A stretch of DNA of 64,000 nucleotides. Source: Arthrobacter sp. MN05-02 (GTDB taxonomy: Bacteria > Actinomycetota > Actinomycetes > Actinomycetales > Micrococcaceae). Under the pieces are notes generated by a model. It had not been told where the DNA came from and ran no database searches. It saw nothing but the letters and a program-made list of their open reading frames with translations. Of this stretch, positions 49,788-58,961 are shown piece after piece. Numbering within the stretch: the stretch's first letter is position 1; every line of letters starts with the position of its first letter. The DNA lies in the NCBI GenBank assembly GCA_004001285.1, contig AP018697.1:62001-126000 (forward strand). The letters are read 5' to 3'. Position numbers and translations under genes: made by a program.

Positions 49788-50549
49788 ATGGCATCTACGG
49801 GCGGGCACGGCACGGGCAGGCGAACAGGCGGCAGGCGGGGACCCAGCCCCGCCATGTACCGCCGACGGCGGCTGGCGGTGGTCCTCCTGGCGTTCCTGGT
49901 GGTCGCAGTGCTCGCCGTCGGAGCGATCGCGCTGGTCGGCGTGCTCGGCCGCGGTGCCGATGCAGCGGGTGGCGGGACACCCGCGCCCGCCACGGCGTCG
50001 GCCGTTCCCCCGACGGCGTCGACCGCACCGTCGAGTCCGCCGTCGAGCGCGGCCCCGTCGAGCGCGGCCCCGCCGAGTGCGGCTCCGACCCCGACCGCTT
50101 CGCCCACCCCATCTGCTCCCACGCCGAGTGCAACGACCGCCCGACCCTCTGCCGGCGCTGCTGCCGCCGGCTGTGCAGCCGACGTGACGGTCGCGGCGGA
50201 GACCGACGAGAAGGCCTACGGCCCGGACGAGGACCCGGTGCTGTCCCTGGTGGTCCGCAACGAGGGGACGGAGCCCTGCACGGTCAACGTCGGGACCTCG
50301 CAGATGGAGTTCGTCCTGACCCGCGCGGACGAGCGCGTGTTCTCCTCGATCGACTGCCAGCAGTCCTCCCAGGACCTCCAGCGCACCATCGCACCGGGCG
50401 GCGAGGAGCGCGCCACCTTCGAGTGGTCACGCAAGCGCAGTGTCCCGGGATGCACCCCTGTCGATCAGGACCCTGCGGCCGGAGGCTACACCCTGACCAC
50501 GAGGCTCGGGGCGAGGAGCAGCGATCCCGTGGAGTTCACACTCCAGTAG
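49788..50549 (+). CDS. membrane-anchored protein of unknown function
   Basis: A 253-residue protein. A basic N-terminus (GRRTGGRRGPSPAMYRRRR) precedes one membrane helix (about 28-52, LAVVLLAFLVVAVLAVGAIA); a Pro/Ser/Thr/Ala-rich linker (55-120, with SAAPSSAAPPSAAPTP) leads to an external domain of about 125 residues with four or five Cys (GCAADVTV, EPCTVNVG, DCQQSS, PGCTPV) and beta-rich character. The external part resembles the immunoglobulin-like domains found in secreted actinobacterial proteins; I cannot name the family. The position between mutY and disA is recurrent in relatives. Type II orientation. Confidence 0.7.
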   Translation: MASTGGHGTGRRTGGRRGPSPAMYRRRRLAVVLLAFLVVAVLAVGAIALVGVLGRGADAAGGGTPAPATASAVPPTASTAPSSPPSSAAPSSAAPPSAAPTPTASPTPSAPTPSATTARPSAGAAAAGCAADVTVAAETDEKAYGPDEDPVLSLVVRNEGTEPCTVNVGTSQMEFVLTRADERVFSSIDCQQSSQDLQRTIAPGGEERATFEWSRKRSVPGCTPVDQDPAAGGYTLTTRLGARSSDPVEFTLQ

Positions 50550-50615
50550 GTCCTCCGCGGCGCTGCGGGCAGACCCGAGTCCTGCGCACCGTCCAACCGC
50601 ACCCGGCATCGGCCG

Positions 50616-51692
50616 TCACATGAAGCGGTCGAGGAGGCTCGTCTCGGCGATCCGCGAGAGGCCCTCACGGACGGTGCGCGCCCGCTGCTCGCCGATGCCG
50701 TCCACCGCCATGAGGTCCTCGATGTTCGCGGCCATGAGGTTCTGCAGTCCGTCGAAGTGCTCCACCAGGCGGTTGGCGACGGCCGGCGGAACGGCTTTGA
50801 TGCCCGACAGCAGCCGGAAGCCCTTCGGCTGGATGACGGCCTCGAGGGAGTCGACCGACGGATTGAAGCCGAGCACGCTGGCGATGGTGCCGAGGTCGAT
50901 GAGATCCGTGGAGCTGAAGCCCTGCAGGGTGGCCACGCGCTCGTCGAGCGGAGCGGTGCTGGAGCCGAGGTCCATGTAGTCGCGCAGCACCATCTCGCTG
51001 CCGGGTCCGAGGCCGGTCGTGAGTTCCTCCACCTGCAGGGACAGCAGGCGGCCGTCGACCCCGAGTTCCAGCACGTACTGGGAGATCTCCTCCGAGATCC
51101 TGCGGACCATCTCCTGGCGCTGCAGCGTCACGGCGACGTCCCGGACGGTCACCATGGCCTCGATCTCGAGGGCCGAGAGCGAGTTCGTGACCTGGTCGAG
51201 GCGAGCACGATAGCGCTCGAGCGTGGCGAGGGCCTGGTTGGCACGTGCGAGGACCGGTTCGGAACCCTCCAGCACGTGACGGAGCCCGTCGATGTAGAGG
51301 GCGATGATCTGCATGGACTGGCTGACGCTGATCACGGGCAGGCCCGTCTGCTTCGCCACGCGCTCGGCCGTACGGTGCCGGGTGCCGGATTCCTGGGTCT
51401 CGATGGTGTGGTCCGCTACGAGCTGCACCGCAGCCCGCAGGATACGGCTCGCGTCCTTGTCGCACACGATCGCACCGTCCATCTTCGCCAGTTCGCGCAG
51501 GCGGGTCGGTGAGAACTCGATGCCGATGTCGAAGCCGCCCGAGCAGATCGAATCCACCGTGCGGTCGAAGCCGAGCACGATCAGCGCACCCGTGCGTCCC
51601 CTCAGGATTCGCTCAAGACCGTCCCGCAACTGGGTCCCCGGGGCTACTCTGGCGAGGGTGGCTTTGAGCGAGTCCTCCGGACTGCGAACCAT
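50616..51692 (-). CDS. disA: DNA integrity scanning protein, diadenylate cyclase
   Basis: A 358-residue enzyme that makes c-di-AMP while scanning DNA. The DAC domain has the DGA motif (LAKMDGAIVCDKDASRIL, about residue 72) and the RHR motif (GTRHRTAERVAKQTG, about 105), both essential for catalysis. A linker helical domain is followed by a C-terminal helix-hairpin-helix module (MAVDGIGEQRARTVREGL) that binds branched DNA. GAAAGGA lies six to ten bases before the ATG. A -10-like element (TAGTAT or TATTAT on the minus strand near 51805-51812) sits in the 215-base spacer to radA. Confidence 0.94.
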   Translation of the reverse strand: MVRSPEDSLKATLARVAPGTQLRDGLERILRGRTGALIVLGFDRTVDSICSGGFDIGIEFSPTRLRELAKMDGAIVCDKDASRILRAAVQLVADHTIETQESGTRHRTAERVAKQTGLPVISVSQSMQIIALYIDGLRHVLEGSEPVLARANQALATLERYRARLDQVTNSLSALEIEAMVTVRDVAVTLQRQEMVRRISEEISQYVLELGVDGRLLSLQVEELTTGLGPGSEMVLRDYMDLGSSTAPLDERVATLQGFSSTDLIDLGTIASVLGFNPSVDSLEAVIQPKGFRLLSGIKAVPPAVANRLVEHFDGLQNLMAANIEDLMAVDGIGEQRARTVREGLSRIAETSLLDRFM

Positions 51693-51908
51693 GGGCCTAT
51701 CCTTTCACCGCCCGCGCTGTTGAAGGCCCGGCGCAGTCGGGCGGCTGCCGTCGAGCCTCGGACGGCAGTCAACGGCCGCGGGTCTAGCCGCGCAGCCGAT
51801 CATAATACTACTGGCGCGCGGGAAATCCTCCGTACCGGCCGTCGTCGCAGATGGGTAACACTCCGCCGGGCCGTCCCGTCCGGCTCGCAGCGGCCCGGGC
51901 CTCGCTGC

Positions 51909-53294
51909 CTAGAACAGGAGGGCCAGGGCCTCGGCGAGTGTCGATACCTCCCGCACGGAGAAGCCCTTCGGTACGGGTCCCGTCCCGCCGGGCGACGCCG
52001 GGACGATCGCGTGCGTGAAACCGAGCCGCTCCGCCTCCTGGATGCGTCGGCCGATGCCGGGCACCGGGCGCACCTCCCCGGCCAGTCCCACCTCGCCGAA
52101 CGCGATGAGCCGGGCGGGCAGGGGGTGGTCGGTCTTCGCGGATGCGATGGCCAGGGCGACGGCGAGGTCCGTCGCGGGCTCGGTCAGGCGGACGCCGCCG
52201 ACCGTCGCGACGTAGCTGTCGTCCTTGGAGAGGCTGACCGATGCGCGACTCTGCAGCACGGCCAGCAGCATGGCGACACGCGAGCTGTCCAGGCCGCTCG
52301 TCGCCCGCCGCGGCTGGGAGTTGGCCGACTCCGCCAGCAGCGCCTGGACCTCCGCCAGCAGGGGGCGCCTGCCCTCGAGGGTGACGGTGATGCATGTCCC
52401 GGACACCGGGTCCTTGGTCCGCGACACGAAGAGCCCGCTGGGGTCGGCGAGGCCCTCGATCCCGCCGTCCGTCAGGTCGAAGCAACCCACTTCGTCCGTG
52501 GGGCCGTACCGGTTCTTGACCGCGCGCAGGAGGCGCAGCCGGGAGTGACGCTCGCCTTCGAACTGGCAGACGACGTCCACGAGGTGTTCGAGCAGCCTCG
52601 GACCGGCGATGGAGCCGTCCTTGGTCACGTGCCCGACGAGCAGTGTGGTCATCCCCCGAGCCTTCGCGGCCCCGATGAGTGATGCAGCGACCTCCCGGAC
52701 CTGGGTGACGCCCCCGGCGCTCCCGTCCACCGCCGCACTGCTGAGCGTCTGGACGGAGTCGACGATCAGCAGCGCGGGATCGAGCGTCTCCACCTGGCCG
52801 AGGGCCTGGCCGAGATCGGTCTCCGCGCTGAGGTAGAGGGAATCGGCGACGGCGTCGATACGGTCGGCGCGGAGCTTCACCTGGGCTGCGGACTCCTCGC
52901 CCGTGACGTAGAGGACGTCCTTGCCGAGCCGTGCCACGCGCGCCGCGACGTCGAGCAGCAGGGTGGACTTCCCGACGCCGGGTTCCCCGGCGAGCAGGAT
53001 CACGGCGCCGGGCACCAGCCCGCCGCCGAGCACACGATCCAGCTCGTCGATCTTCGTCGGCTGGAATCCGGACAGGGTGGCGTCGACCTCGGCGATGCGC
53101 CGCGCCGGCGTCGTCACGGCCGTGGCCGCGGTGGTGCGGGCTGCCACCTGGCCGGTCTCCTCCACGGTCCCCCAGGCCTGGCACTCACCACACCGGCCCA
53201 CCCACTTCGCCGTCGTCCAGCCACACTCCGCGCAGCGGTAGTTGGGTGCGTTGCTGCGGCTCGCGCGGGTGGCAGGGGAGGTCTTCGTGGCCAT
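51909..53294 (-). CDS. radA: DNA repair protein RadA
   Basis: A 461-residue RecA-like branch-migration helicase for recombination intermediates. The N-terminal C4 zinc finger is CAECGWTTAKWVGRCGEC. The ATPase has Walker A in AGEPGVGKSTLLL near residue 105 and Walker B LLIVDSVQTL. The RadA-specific motif is present as KNRYGPTDEVG, with Tyr in place of the commoner Phe of KNRFG. The C-terminal Lon-like domain follows (DLAVALAIASAK, AFGEVGLAGEVRPV). Start ATG 53294 is six bases after TAGCCT. In other bacteria RadA binds DisA and dampens its cyclase, consistent with the neighbouring gene. Confidence 0.94.
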   Translation of the reverse strand: MATKTSPATRASRSNAPNYRCAECGWTTAKWVGRCGECQAWGTVEETGQVAARTTAATAVTTPARRIAEVDATLSGFQPTKIDELDRVLGGGLVPGAVILLAGEPGVGKSTLLLDVAARVARLGKDVLYVTGEESAAQVKLRADRIDAVADSLYLSAETDLGQALGQVETLDPALLIVDSVQTLSSAAVDGSAGGVTQVREVAASLIGAAKARGMTTLLVGHVTKDGSIAGPRLLEHLVDVVCQFEGERHSRLRLLRAVKNRYGPTDEVGCFDLTDGGIEGLADPSGLFVSRTKDPVSGTCITVTLEGRRPLLAEVQALLAESANSQPRRATSGLDSSRVAMLLAVLQSRASVSLSKDDSYVATVGGVRLTEPATDLAVALAIASAKTDHPLPARLIAFGEVGLAGEVRPVPGIGRRIQEAERLGFTHAIVPASPGGTGPVPKGFSVREVSTLAEALALLF

Positions 53295-53300
53295 TGCTTC

Positions 53301-53306
53301 AGGCTA
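53301..53306 (-). promoter_or_regulatory. -10 hexamer of a leaderless start (radA)
   Basis: On the minus strand TAGCCT stands six bases before the radA ATG, without a ribosome site. Confidence 0.5.
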
Positions 53307-53357
53307 CCTGCGGGCACCGACAGAGCCGGCCCTGCGCCGGCCTTCCGACCGTGCCCG

Positions 53358-54485
53358 TCAGAGCCGGGGCAGGTAGTCGGCCGCGTCCTCGTGCGAGAGT
53401 CCTGTCGCCTCGAGCAGATCCACGACGAGCGGGCGGAGGAGGAGTACGAGGCCCTCGCCCTCGAGGCGGCTGATGCCGAGCGTCTCGGGGTGGAGGTCGG
53501 TGGCGACGGCCGCCAGGTCGTTGCGTGCCTGCCGCAGGTTGAGGCGGCGCTCGGCGGAGTCCCGGGCGGACAGGGCGCGGGACAGCACGTCGACGGCGTC
53601 CGCCGTGTCCTCCAGTGATTGGCCGAGGGCTTCGATGGCCTCGTCGGTCAGCGCGGCATGATTGATGGCGGAGGTCAGTCGGCGGGAGAAGACACGGCTG
53701 TTGCGGATGGCGAGGTCGATCGATTCCACGGCGCTCCGCAGGGACCCGAGCTCATCGCGGTGCCGCCGGTAGGCGGGGGAGATGCGGGCGACCTCCTGCG
53801 CCGCCTTCATGCTGCCGGTCAGGCTGTCGAGCTGCGCCTGGCAGCTCCGGGCCCGGACCAGCGCATGCCAGGCCAGGGTCGAATCGCTCGTGCGGAGTGC
53901 GGCGGCACTGTCGCGGAGCACCCCGGACAGTTCACCCAGGAGGCCGCGGACGTTCGTCTTCGGCTCGCGGCGGGGATCACGTGGCAGCAGCATGGTGATC
54001 GCCAGCGCGAAGAGACCACCCACGATCGCGTCGACGCTGCGGGTGAACGGTCCGCCCTGCGGCGCCGGCAGCAGCACCACGAGCAGGGACTGCAGGCCGA
54101 GCTGGGTGGTGAAGATGGTGCCGCTGTCCAGGAAGCGGGCCAGCAGGATCGAGATGAACAGGACGACGGCGGCCTGCCAGAGGCCGGTGCCGAAGAGGGT
54201 GAGCAGGAGGTCGCCCACCGAGATGCCGAGCGTGCAGCCGATCGCCACCTCGAGCACCCGGCGGACGCGGGGATCACGCGAGAAACCCAGGGAGATCATC
54301 GACGATGTCGCGGCGAACAGCGGACCGTTGTGCCCGAGGACCTCTTCCGCGAAGGCGTAGGCCCCGACCGCGCACACTGTCATCTGCACGGCGGCCACCA
54401 CCGAGCCGGAACTGCGCTTGAGTCCCGTGCGGGAGCGCTTGCGCAGGAAGCCGAGGGCGGCGGAGACTCCCTGGCGCGGCGGCAT
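53358..54485 (-). CDS. FUSC/aromatic-acid-exporter-like membrane protein
   Basis: A 375-residue protein. The first 165 residues contain about five or six membrane helices (VVAAVQMTVCAVGAYAFAEE, LEVAIGCTLGISVGDLLLTL, VVLFISILLARFLDSGT, LLVVLLPAPQGG, IVGGLFALAITMLLPRDP), then a long cytoplasmic helical domain of about 200 residues. This is the pattern of the FUSC/ArAE_1 (DUF939) family of putative exporters. The substrate is unknown. The ATG is six bases after TAGACT on the minus strand. It is divergent from pstS but shows no PHO box of its own. Confidence 0.78.
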   Translation of the reverse strand: MPPRQGVSAALGFLRKRSRTGLKRSSGSVVAAVQMTVCAVGAYAFAEEVLGHNGPLFAATSSMISLGFSRDPRVRRVLEVAIGCTLGISVGDLLLTLFGTGLWQAAVVLFISILLARFLDSGTIFTTQLGLQSLLVVLLPAPQGGPFTRSVDAIVGGLFALAITMLLPRDPRREPKTNVRGLLGELSGVLRDSAAALRTSDSTLAWHALVRARSCQAQLDSLTGSMKAAQEVARISPAYRRHRDELGSLRSAVESIDLAIRNSRVFSRRLTSAINHAALTDEAIEALGQSLEDTADAVDVLSRALSARDSAERRLNLRQARNDLAAVATDLHPETLGISRLEGEGLVLLLRPLVVDLLEATGLSHEDAADYLPRL

Positions 54486-54491
54486 GGCTCC

Positions 54492-54497
54492 AGTCTA
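54492..54497 (-). promoter_or_regulatory. -10 hexamer of a leaderless start (FUSC gene)
   Basis: TAGACT (minus strand) stands six bases before the ATG at 54485, without a Shine-Dalgarno sequence in the leader. Confidence 0.5.
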
Positions 54498-54571
54498 GGA
54501 GGTGCTGCGGAGGGAGGCTCTCGTCTCCTGCTCCGGTCCCGGACCGCCCTGCGGGGCAATGGACCCGCGCT

Positions 54572-54593
54572 GTTCACTTTCCGTTCATGTCGC
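54572..54593 (+). promoter_or_regulatory. PHO box upstream of pstS
   Basis: Two adjoining 11-base direct repeats, GTTCACTTTCC and GTTCATGTCGC, fit the actinobacterial PhoP box. A weaker third GGTCA unit at 54596 lies slightly out of phase. TAGCTT at 54621-54626 is a candidate -10, which puts the boxes just upstream of the -35 position, as for PhoP-activated promoters. PhoR-PhoP control of pstS under phosphate limitation is therefore expected. Confidence 0.75.
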
Positions 54594-54630
54594 CCGGTCA
54601 GTCTCTTTACCTGCACTGCCTAGCTTCGAG

Positions 54631-54652
54631 GATGTACAAGAACGCGTACATC
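54631..54652 (+). other. inverted repeat in the pstS leader
   Basis: GATGTAC (54631-54637) pairs with GTACATC (54646-54652) around an 8-base loop. It falls at or right after the predicted transcript start and about 57 bases before the pstS GTG. It could be a 5-prime stabilising hairpin or an operator. Confidence 0.4.
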
Positions 54653-54708
54653 TCTACCGAGTGCCATTCGTGCACCGATGAACACATCCCTGGAAGGGGC
54701 AAGAAAAC

Positions 54709-55830
54709 GTGAAGGCTCTTCGCTTTGGCCGCGCTGCGGCAGTTATCTCGGTAGCTGCGCTGGCGCTCACCGCCTGTGGTTCCGACAACGCCACCGGCGA
54801 GCCGGCAGCAGCCGCCGGGGAATCGTCCTCGGCCGCAGGCACGGCCGTGACCGGCACCCTCACCGGGATCGGCGCCTCGTCGCAGAACTCCGCGATGGAA
54901 GCCTGGAAGACCGGCTTCGAATCCGCCAACGAGGGTGCCATGGTGCAGTACTCGCCGGACGGATCCGGCGCGGGCCGCAAGGCGTTCCTGAGCGGCGGCG
55001 CGCAGTTCGCCGGCTCGGACGCCTACCTGAAGGACGAGGAGATGACCGAGGCCGTCGAGGTCTGCGGACCGGACGGTGCGCTGAACATCCCCGCGTACAT
55101 CTCCCCGATCGCGATCGCCTTCAACCTCGGGGACGTCACCGACCTGAACCTCGACGCCCCCACCATCGCGAAGATCTTCAAGAAGGAGATCACCACCTGG
55201 AACGATCCCGCGATCGCCTCCCAGAACGAGGGCGTCGAACTGCCCGACACCCCGATCACCGTGGTGCACCGCTCGGACGAGTCCGGCACCACCGAGAACT
55301 TCGTCGACTACCTCGCCGCTGCGGCTCCGGCCGACTGGACCTACGAGGTGGAGGGCGCCTGGCCTGCCGACCTGCAGTCCGAGAACGCCAAGGGCACTTC
55401 GGGCGTCGTCCAGACGGTCACCTCGACCGATGGCGCCATCACCTACGCCGACGCCTCCGCCGTCGGGGACCTCGGCACGGCCAAGGTCAAGGTCGGCGAG
55501 GAGTACACCGAGATCAGCTCCGACGCCGCGGCCAAGGCCGTCGAGGTCGCGGTACCCGTCGAAGGCCGCTCCGAGCTGGACATGTCGCTCCAGCTCGAGC
55601 GGGACACCACCGAGTCCGGCGCCTACCCCGTCGTCCTCGTCAGCTACCACGTCTACTGCACGTCCTACGACAGCCAGGAGACCGTCGACCTCGTGAAGGC
55701 CTTCGGTTCCTACGTCATCAGCGAGGACGGCCAGGCGGAGGCCGAGGCTTCCGCCGGCAACGCCCCGCTGTCGGAGTCGCTGCGCGAGAAGGCGCAGACG
55801 GCCATCGACTCCATCAAGGTCGCCTCCTGA
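54709..55830 (+). CDS. pstS: phosphate ABC transporter, substrate-binding lipoprotein PstS
   Basis: A 373-residue lipoprotein that binds phosphate outside the membrane. The signal peptide ends in the lipobox LTAC (residues 20-23, lipidated C23). The phosphate-site motifs are GIGASSQNSAMEAW, DGSGAGRKAFLSGGAQFAGSD (loop split over two strands), VVHRSDESGTTENF and KGTSGVVQTV. The linker after C23 is Ala/Ser-rich. GTG 54709 has GGAAGGGG at 54692-54699. First gene of pstSCAB. Confidence 0.95.
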   Translation: MKALRFGRAAAVISVAALALTACGSDNATGEPAAAAGESSSAAGTAVTGTLTGIGASSQNSAMEAWKTGFESANEGAMVQYSPDGSGAGRKAFLSGGAQFAGSDAYLKDEEMTEAVEVCGPDGALNIPAYISPIAIAFNLGDVTDLNLDAPTIAKIFKKEITTWNDPAIASQNEGVELPDTPITVVHRSDESGTTENFVDYLAAAAPADWTYEVEGAWPADLQSENAKGTSGVVQTVTSTDGAITYADASAVGDLGTAKVKVGEEYTEISSDAAAKAVEVAVPVEGRSELDMSLQLERDTTESGAYPVVLVSYHVYCTSYDSQETVDLVKAFGSYVISEDGQAEAEASAGNAPLSESLREKAQTAIDSIKVAS

Positions 55831-55975
55831 TCAAGGCTCCCGGGTCCCGTCTGGTCTAATGGAGACCGGACGGGACCGTCCGCCGTTCACGGCTGGAATC
55901 AGCAGGAACCTTCCACCTCGGTCCGGCAACCGGGCCGTTCCTGCACCTGAAATCGACCGCCTGGAAGGCAAAGAC

Positions 55976-56908
55976 GTGTCAACCAACTCGCTGAAAGCGT
56001 CGACGGATCGAGGTCGCGCAGGCGACAAGATCTTCTCCGGCATCTCCCTCACCGCCGGCGTCCTGATCCTGGCAGTGCTCTTCAGCGTCGCAGTGTTCCT
56101 GCTCGTGCAGGCCGCACCGACCTTCACCGCCGACCCCGCCGAGGTCACCGGCGGCAACGGCTTCGCCGCCTACATCCTGCCGATCGTCATCGGGACCATC
56201 GTGGCGGCGGCGATCGCCCTGCTGATCGCGACGCCCGTGGGCATCGCCGTCGCCCTCTTCATCTCGCATTACGCCCCGCGCAGGCTTGCACGGGCCTTCG
56301 GGTACGTCGTCGACCTGCTCGCGGCCATCCCGTCGGTGATCTACGGCGCTTGGGGCTACATCGTCCTCGCGCCGCAGCTCGCCAGGGTCTACACCTGGCT
56401 CGCCGAGAACCTCGGCTGGATCCCGATCTTCGCGGGACCAGCCAGCCAGACGGGCAAGACCATGCTGACGGCCGGGATCGTGCTGGCGGTCATGGTCATC
56501 CCGATCATCACCTCGCTCAGCCGGGAGATCTTCCTCCAGACCCCCAACCTCCACGAGGAGGCCGCGCTCGCGATGGGAGCCACGCGCTGGGAGATGGTCC
56601 GCATGGCCGTCCTGCCCTTCGCCCGGCCGGGGATCATCAGCGCCACGATGCTCGGTCTCGGCCGCGCGCTCGGGGAGACGATGGCCGTGGCCCTGGTCCT
56701 CTCACCCGGTGCGCTCGTGGCGAGCCTCGTGAAGTCGGGCAACCAGACCATCGCCGCCGAGATCGCCCTGAACTTCCCCGAGGCCTTCGGGCTCCGGCTC
56801 AACGAACTGATCGCCGCGGGCCTCGTGCTCTTCGTCATCACGCTGATCGTCAACATGATCGCCCGGTTCATCATCACCCGGCACAAAGAATTCTCGGGAG
56901 CTAACTGA
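55976..56908 (+). CDS. pstC: phosphate ABC transporter permease PstC
   Basis: A 310-residue inner membrane subunit with six predicted helices. The coupling-helix EAA motif is HEEAALAMGATRWEMVRMAVLP, split by the conserved Gly; AIPSVIYGAWGYIVLAPQL and GLGRALGETMAVALVL are PstC markers. GTG 55976 is chosen because GGAAGG (55963-55968) lies seven bases upstream and the product begins STNSLKAS; an earlier in-frame ATG at 55859 belongs to spacer. It ends one base before pstA. Confidence 0.92.
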   Translation: MSTNSLKASTDRGRAGDKIFSGISLTAGVLILAVLFSVAVFLLVQAAPTFTADPAEVTGGNGFAAYILPIVIGTIVAAAIALLIATPVGIAVALFISHYAPRRLARAFGYVVDLLAAIPSVIYGAWGYIVLAPQLARVYTWLAENLGWIPIFAGPASQTGKTMLTAGIVLAVMVIPIITSLSREIFLQTPNLHEEAALAMGATRWEMVRMAVLPFARPGIISATMLGLGRALGETMAVALVLSPGALVASLVKSGNQTIAAEIALNFPEAFGLRLNELIAAGLVLFVITLIVNMIARFIITRHKEFSGAN

Positions 56909-56909
56909 T

Positions 56910-58019
56910 ATGGCAGCGAACCAGACGCTTCAGCGTCGCCAGTCCCAGCTCACGCGCGGGCACCTGCCCTCGTACGCCGTGTGGGTCGTCCTGGCGGCCT
57001 CGGTGGTCCTCGGCGCCGCACTGGCCTCCCTGATCGGCTTCAGCGTGGTCGGCTGGGCGATCATCTCGGCGATCGTCTTCGTCCTCGCGGCCACCCCTCG
57101 TCACCGCCGTCGCGGAGGGCGAGCGCAAGGCCAAGGACCGGTTCGTCACCTTCCTCGTGTACGGCGCCTTTTTGGTCGCGCTTCTCCCGCTGATCTCGGT
57201 GATCTGGACGGTGCTCGAACGGGGCGTGCCGGGGCTCAGCTACAACTTCCTCTTCACGTCGATGAACGGCGTGACCGGCGCCGTGGACAACGACGCCGTG
57301 GAGGGTGGGACGCCCGTGCTGGGCGGTGCCTACCACGCAGTGCTCGGCACGCTCCAAATCACGCTCTGGGCCACGCTGATCTCGGTGCCGATCGGCCTGC
57401 TCACCGCCGTGTACCTCGTGGAATACGGCTCCGGGAAGACCCTCACCAAGGCCATCACCTTCTTCGTGGACGTCATGACCGGCATCCCGTCGATCGTCGC
57501 GGGCCTCTTCGCCGCGGCCCTCTTCACCCTGCTGTTCGGACCCGGGACGCGGACGGGCTTCGTCGCCGCCGTCGCCCTGTCCGTCCTCATGATCCCCGTG
57601 GTGGTGCGCTCCACCGAGGAGATGCTCAAGATCGTGCCCAACGAGCTCCGCGAGGCGTCCTACGCCCTCGGCGTGCGGAAGTGGCGCACCATCACGAAGG
57701 TGGTCATCCCGACGGCGATCTCCGGTATCGCCTCCGGCGTAACCCTCTCGATCGCGCGCGCGTGATCGGCGAGACCGCACCTATCCTTGTAACGGCGGGC
57801 TTCGCGAGCTCCATCAACTGGAACGTCTTCAGCGGATGGATGAGCACCTTCCCCACCTTCATCTACTACCAGATCCTGACGCCGACCTCCCCGACCTCGC
57901 CGGATCCGAGTACCCAGCGAGCCTGGGCCGCCGCCCTCCTGCTGATCCTCATGGTGATGCTGCTGAACCTGGTCGCCCGCCTCGTCGCCCGCATCTTCGC
58001 CCCCAAGACCAGCCGCTGA
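56910..58019 (+). pseudogene. pstA: phosphate ABC transporter permease PstA, two frameshifts
   Basis: The three frame segments form a full PstA (about 369 residues, six helices after a short N-terminal pair). Segment 1 starts MAANQTLQRRQSQLTRGHLP; segment 2 includes GLSYNFLFTSMNGVTGAV, GIPSIVAGLFAAALF and the EAA loop REASYALGVRKWRTITKVV; segment 3 is VIGETAPILVTAGF to the end. Break 1 is CCCC at 57095-57098: with three Cs it reads LAATLVTAVAEGERK. Break 2 is (CG)5 at 57753-57762: with four units it reads LSIARVIGETAP. The net change is +3. The intact pst operon around it argues for a recent lesion or an error. Confidence 0.87.
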
Positions 58020-58049
58020 CCACGCGCGGTAACAACCGATAAGGAAGCA

Positions 58050-58829
58050 ATGTCCAAGCGAATCGACGTCAAGGACCTGAACGTCTACTACAGCAAGTTC
58101 CTTGCCGTGGAGGACGTCAACATCAACATCGAAGCCCGTTCGGTGACGGCGTTCATCGGTCCGTCGGGCTGCGGCAAGTCGACGTTCCTCCGCACCCTGA
58201 ACCGCATGCACGAGGTCATCCCGGGCGCCCGCGTGGAGGGCGAGGTGCTGCTCGACGGCGACAACCTGTACGACACCGCGGTGGACCCCGTGACCGTACG
58301 CGGACAGATCGGCATGGTCTTCCAGCGCCCCAACCCGTTCCCGACCATGTCCATCCGCGACAACGTGCTGGCAGGCGTCAAGCTCAACAACAAGCGCATG
58401 AGCAAGTCCGACGGCGACGACCTCGTCGAGAAGTCGCTGCGCGGCGCGAACCTCTGGAACGAGGTCAAGGACCGCCTGGACCGCCCCGGGTCCGGGCTGT
58501 CCGGCGGCCAGCAGCAGCGCCTGTGCATCGCCCGGGCCATCGCGGTCTCGCCGCAGGTGATCCTGATGGACGAGCCCTGCTCGGCCCTGGATCCCATCTC
58601 CACGCTGGCCATCGAGGACCTCATCAACGAGCTCAAGGCCGACTACACCGTGGTGATCGTGACCCACAACATGCAGCAGGCGGCCCGTGTCTCGGACAAG
58701 ACGGCGTTCTTCAACATCGCCGGCACGGGCAAGCCCGGCAAGCTCATCGAGTACGGCGACACCACCACGATCTTCAACAAGCCCGCCGTGAAGGCCACCG
58801 AGGACTACGTCTCGGGTCGCTTCGGATAG
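58050..58829 (+). CDS. pstB: phosphate ABC transporter ATPase PstB
   Basis: A 259-residue ABC ATPase powering phosphate import. Walker A is GPSGCGKST at residues 37-45, the Q-loop is [13 protein letters not shown], the signature LSGGQQQR begins at residue 150, Walker B is [13 protein letters not shown] and the H-loop [34 protein letters not shown] near the C-terminus is PstB-like. It begins 30 bases after pstA with AAGGAAG as ribosome site. No phoU follows; instead a hairpin pair and the convergent pitA. Confidence 0.95.
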   Translation: MSKRIDVKDLNVYYSKFLAVEDVNINIEARSVTAFIGPSGCGKSTFLRTLNRMHEVIPGARVEGEVLLDGDNLYDTAVDPVTVRGQIGMVFQRPNPFPTMSIRDNVLAGVKLNNKRMSKSDGDDLVEKSLRGANLWNEVKDRLDRPGSGLSGGQQQRLCIARAIAVSPQVILMDEPCSALDPISTLAIEDLINELKADYTVVIVTHNMQQAARVSDKTAFFNIAGTGKPGKLIEYGDTTTIFNKPAVKATEDYVSGRFG

Positions 58830-58832
58830 CAG

Positions 58833-58890
58833 GAACCGCCCGGGCGGCGGTTCGACGGCGGCGACGGCGGCTCCCACGGGGCCGCCGTCG
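58833..58890. terminator. double hairpin between convergent pstB and pitA
   Basis: Hairpin one pairs 58833-58840 with 58846-58853; hairpin two pairs 58862-58871 with 58881-58890, both perfect. They begin four bases after the pstB stop and can terminate both transcripts. Confidence 0.65.
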
Positions 58891-58961
58891 TCGTTCCCCC
58901 TCCGGACGCGTCGGCGGACCACCCGGGAGCGGGGCCTGCCGCACGGCGCGGGCGGCGCCGG

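Noticed and set aside
51693..51908. A small gene between disA and radA
   Set aside because: The 215-base spacer has no open frame with a start signal; it holds an AT-richer promoter-like patch for disA only.
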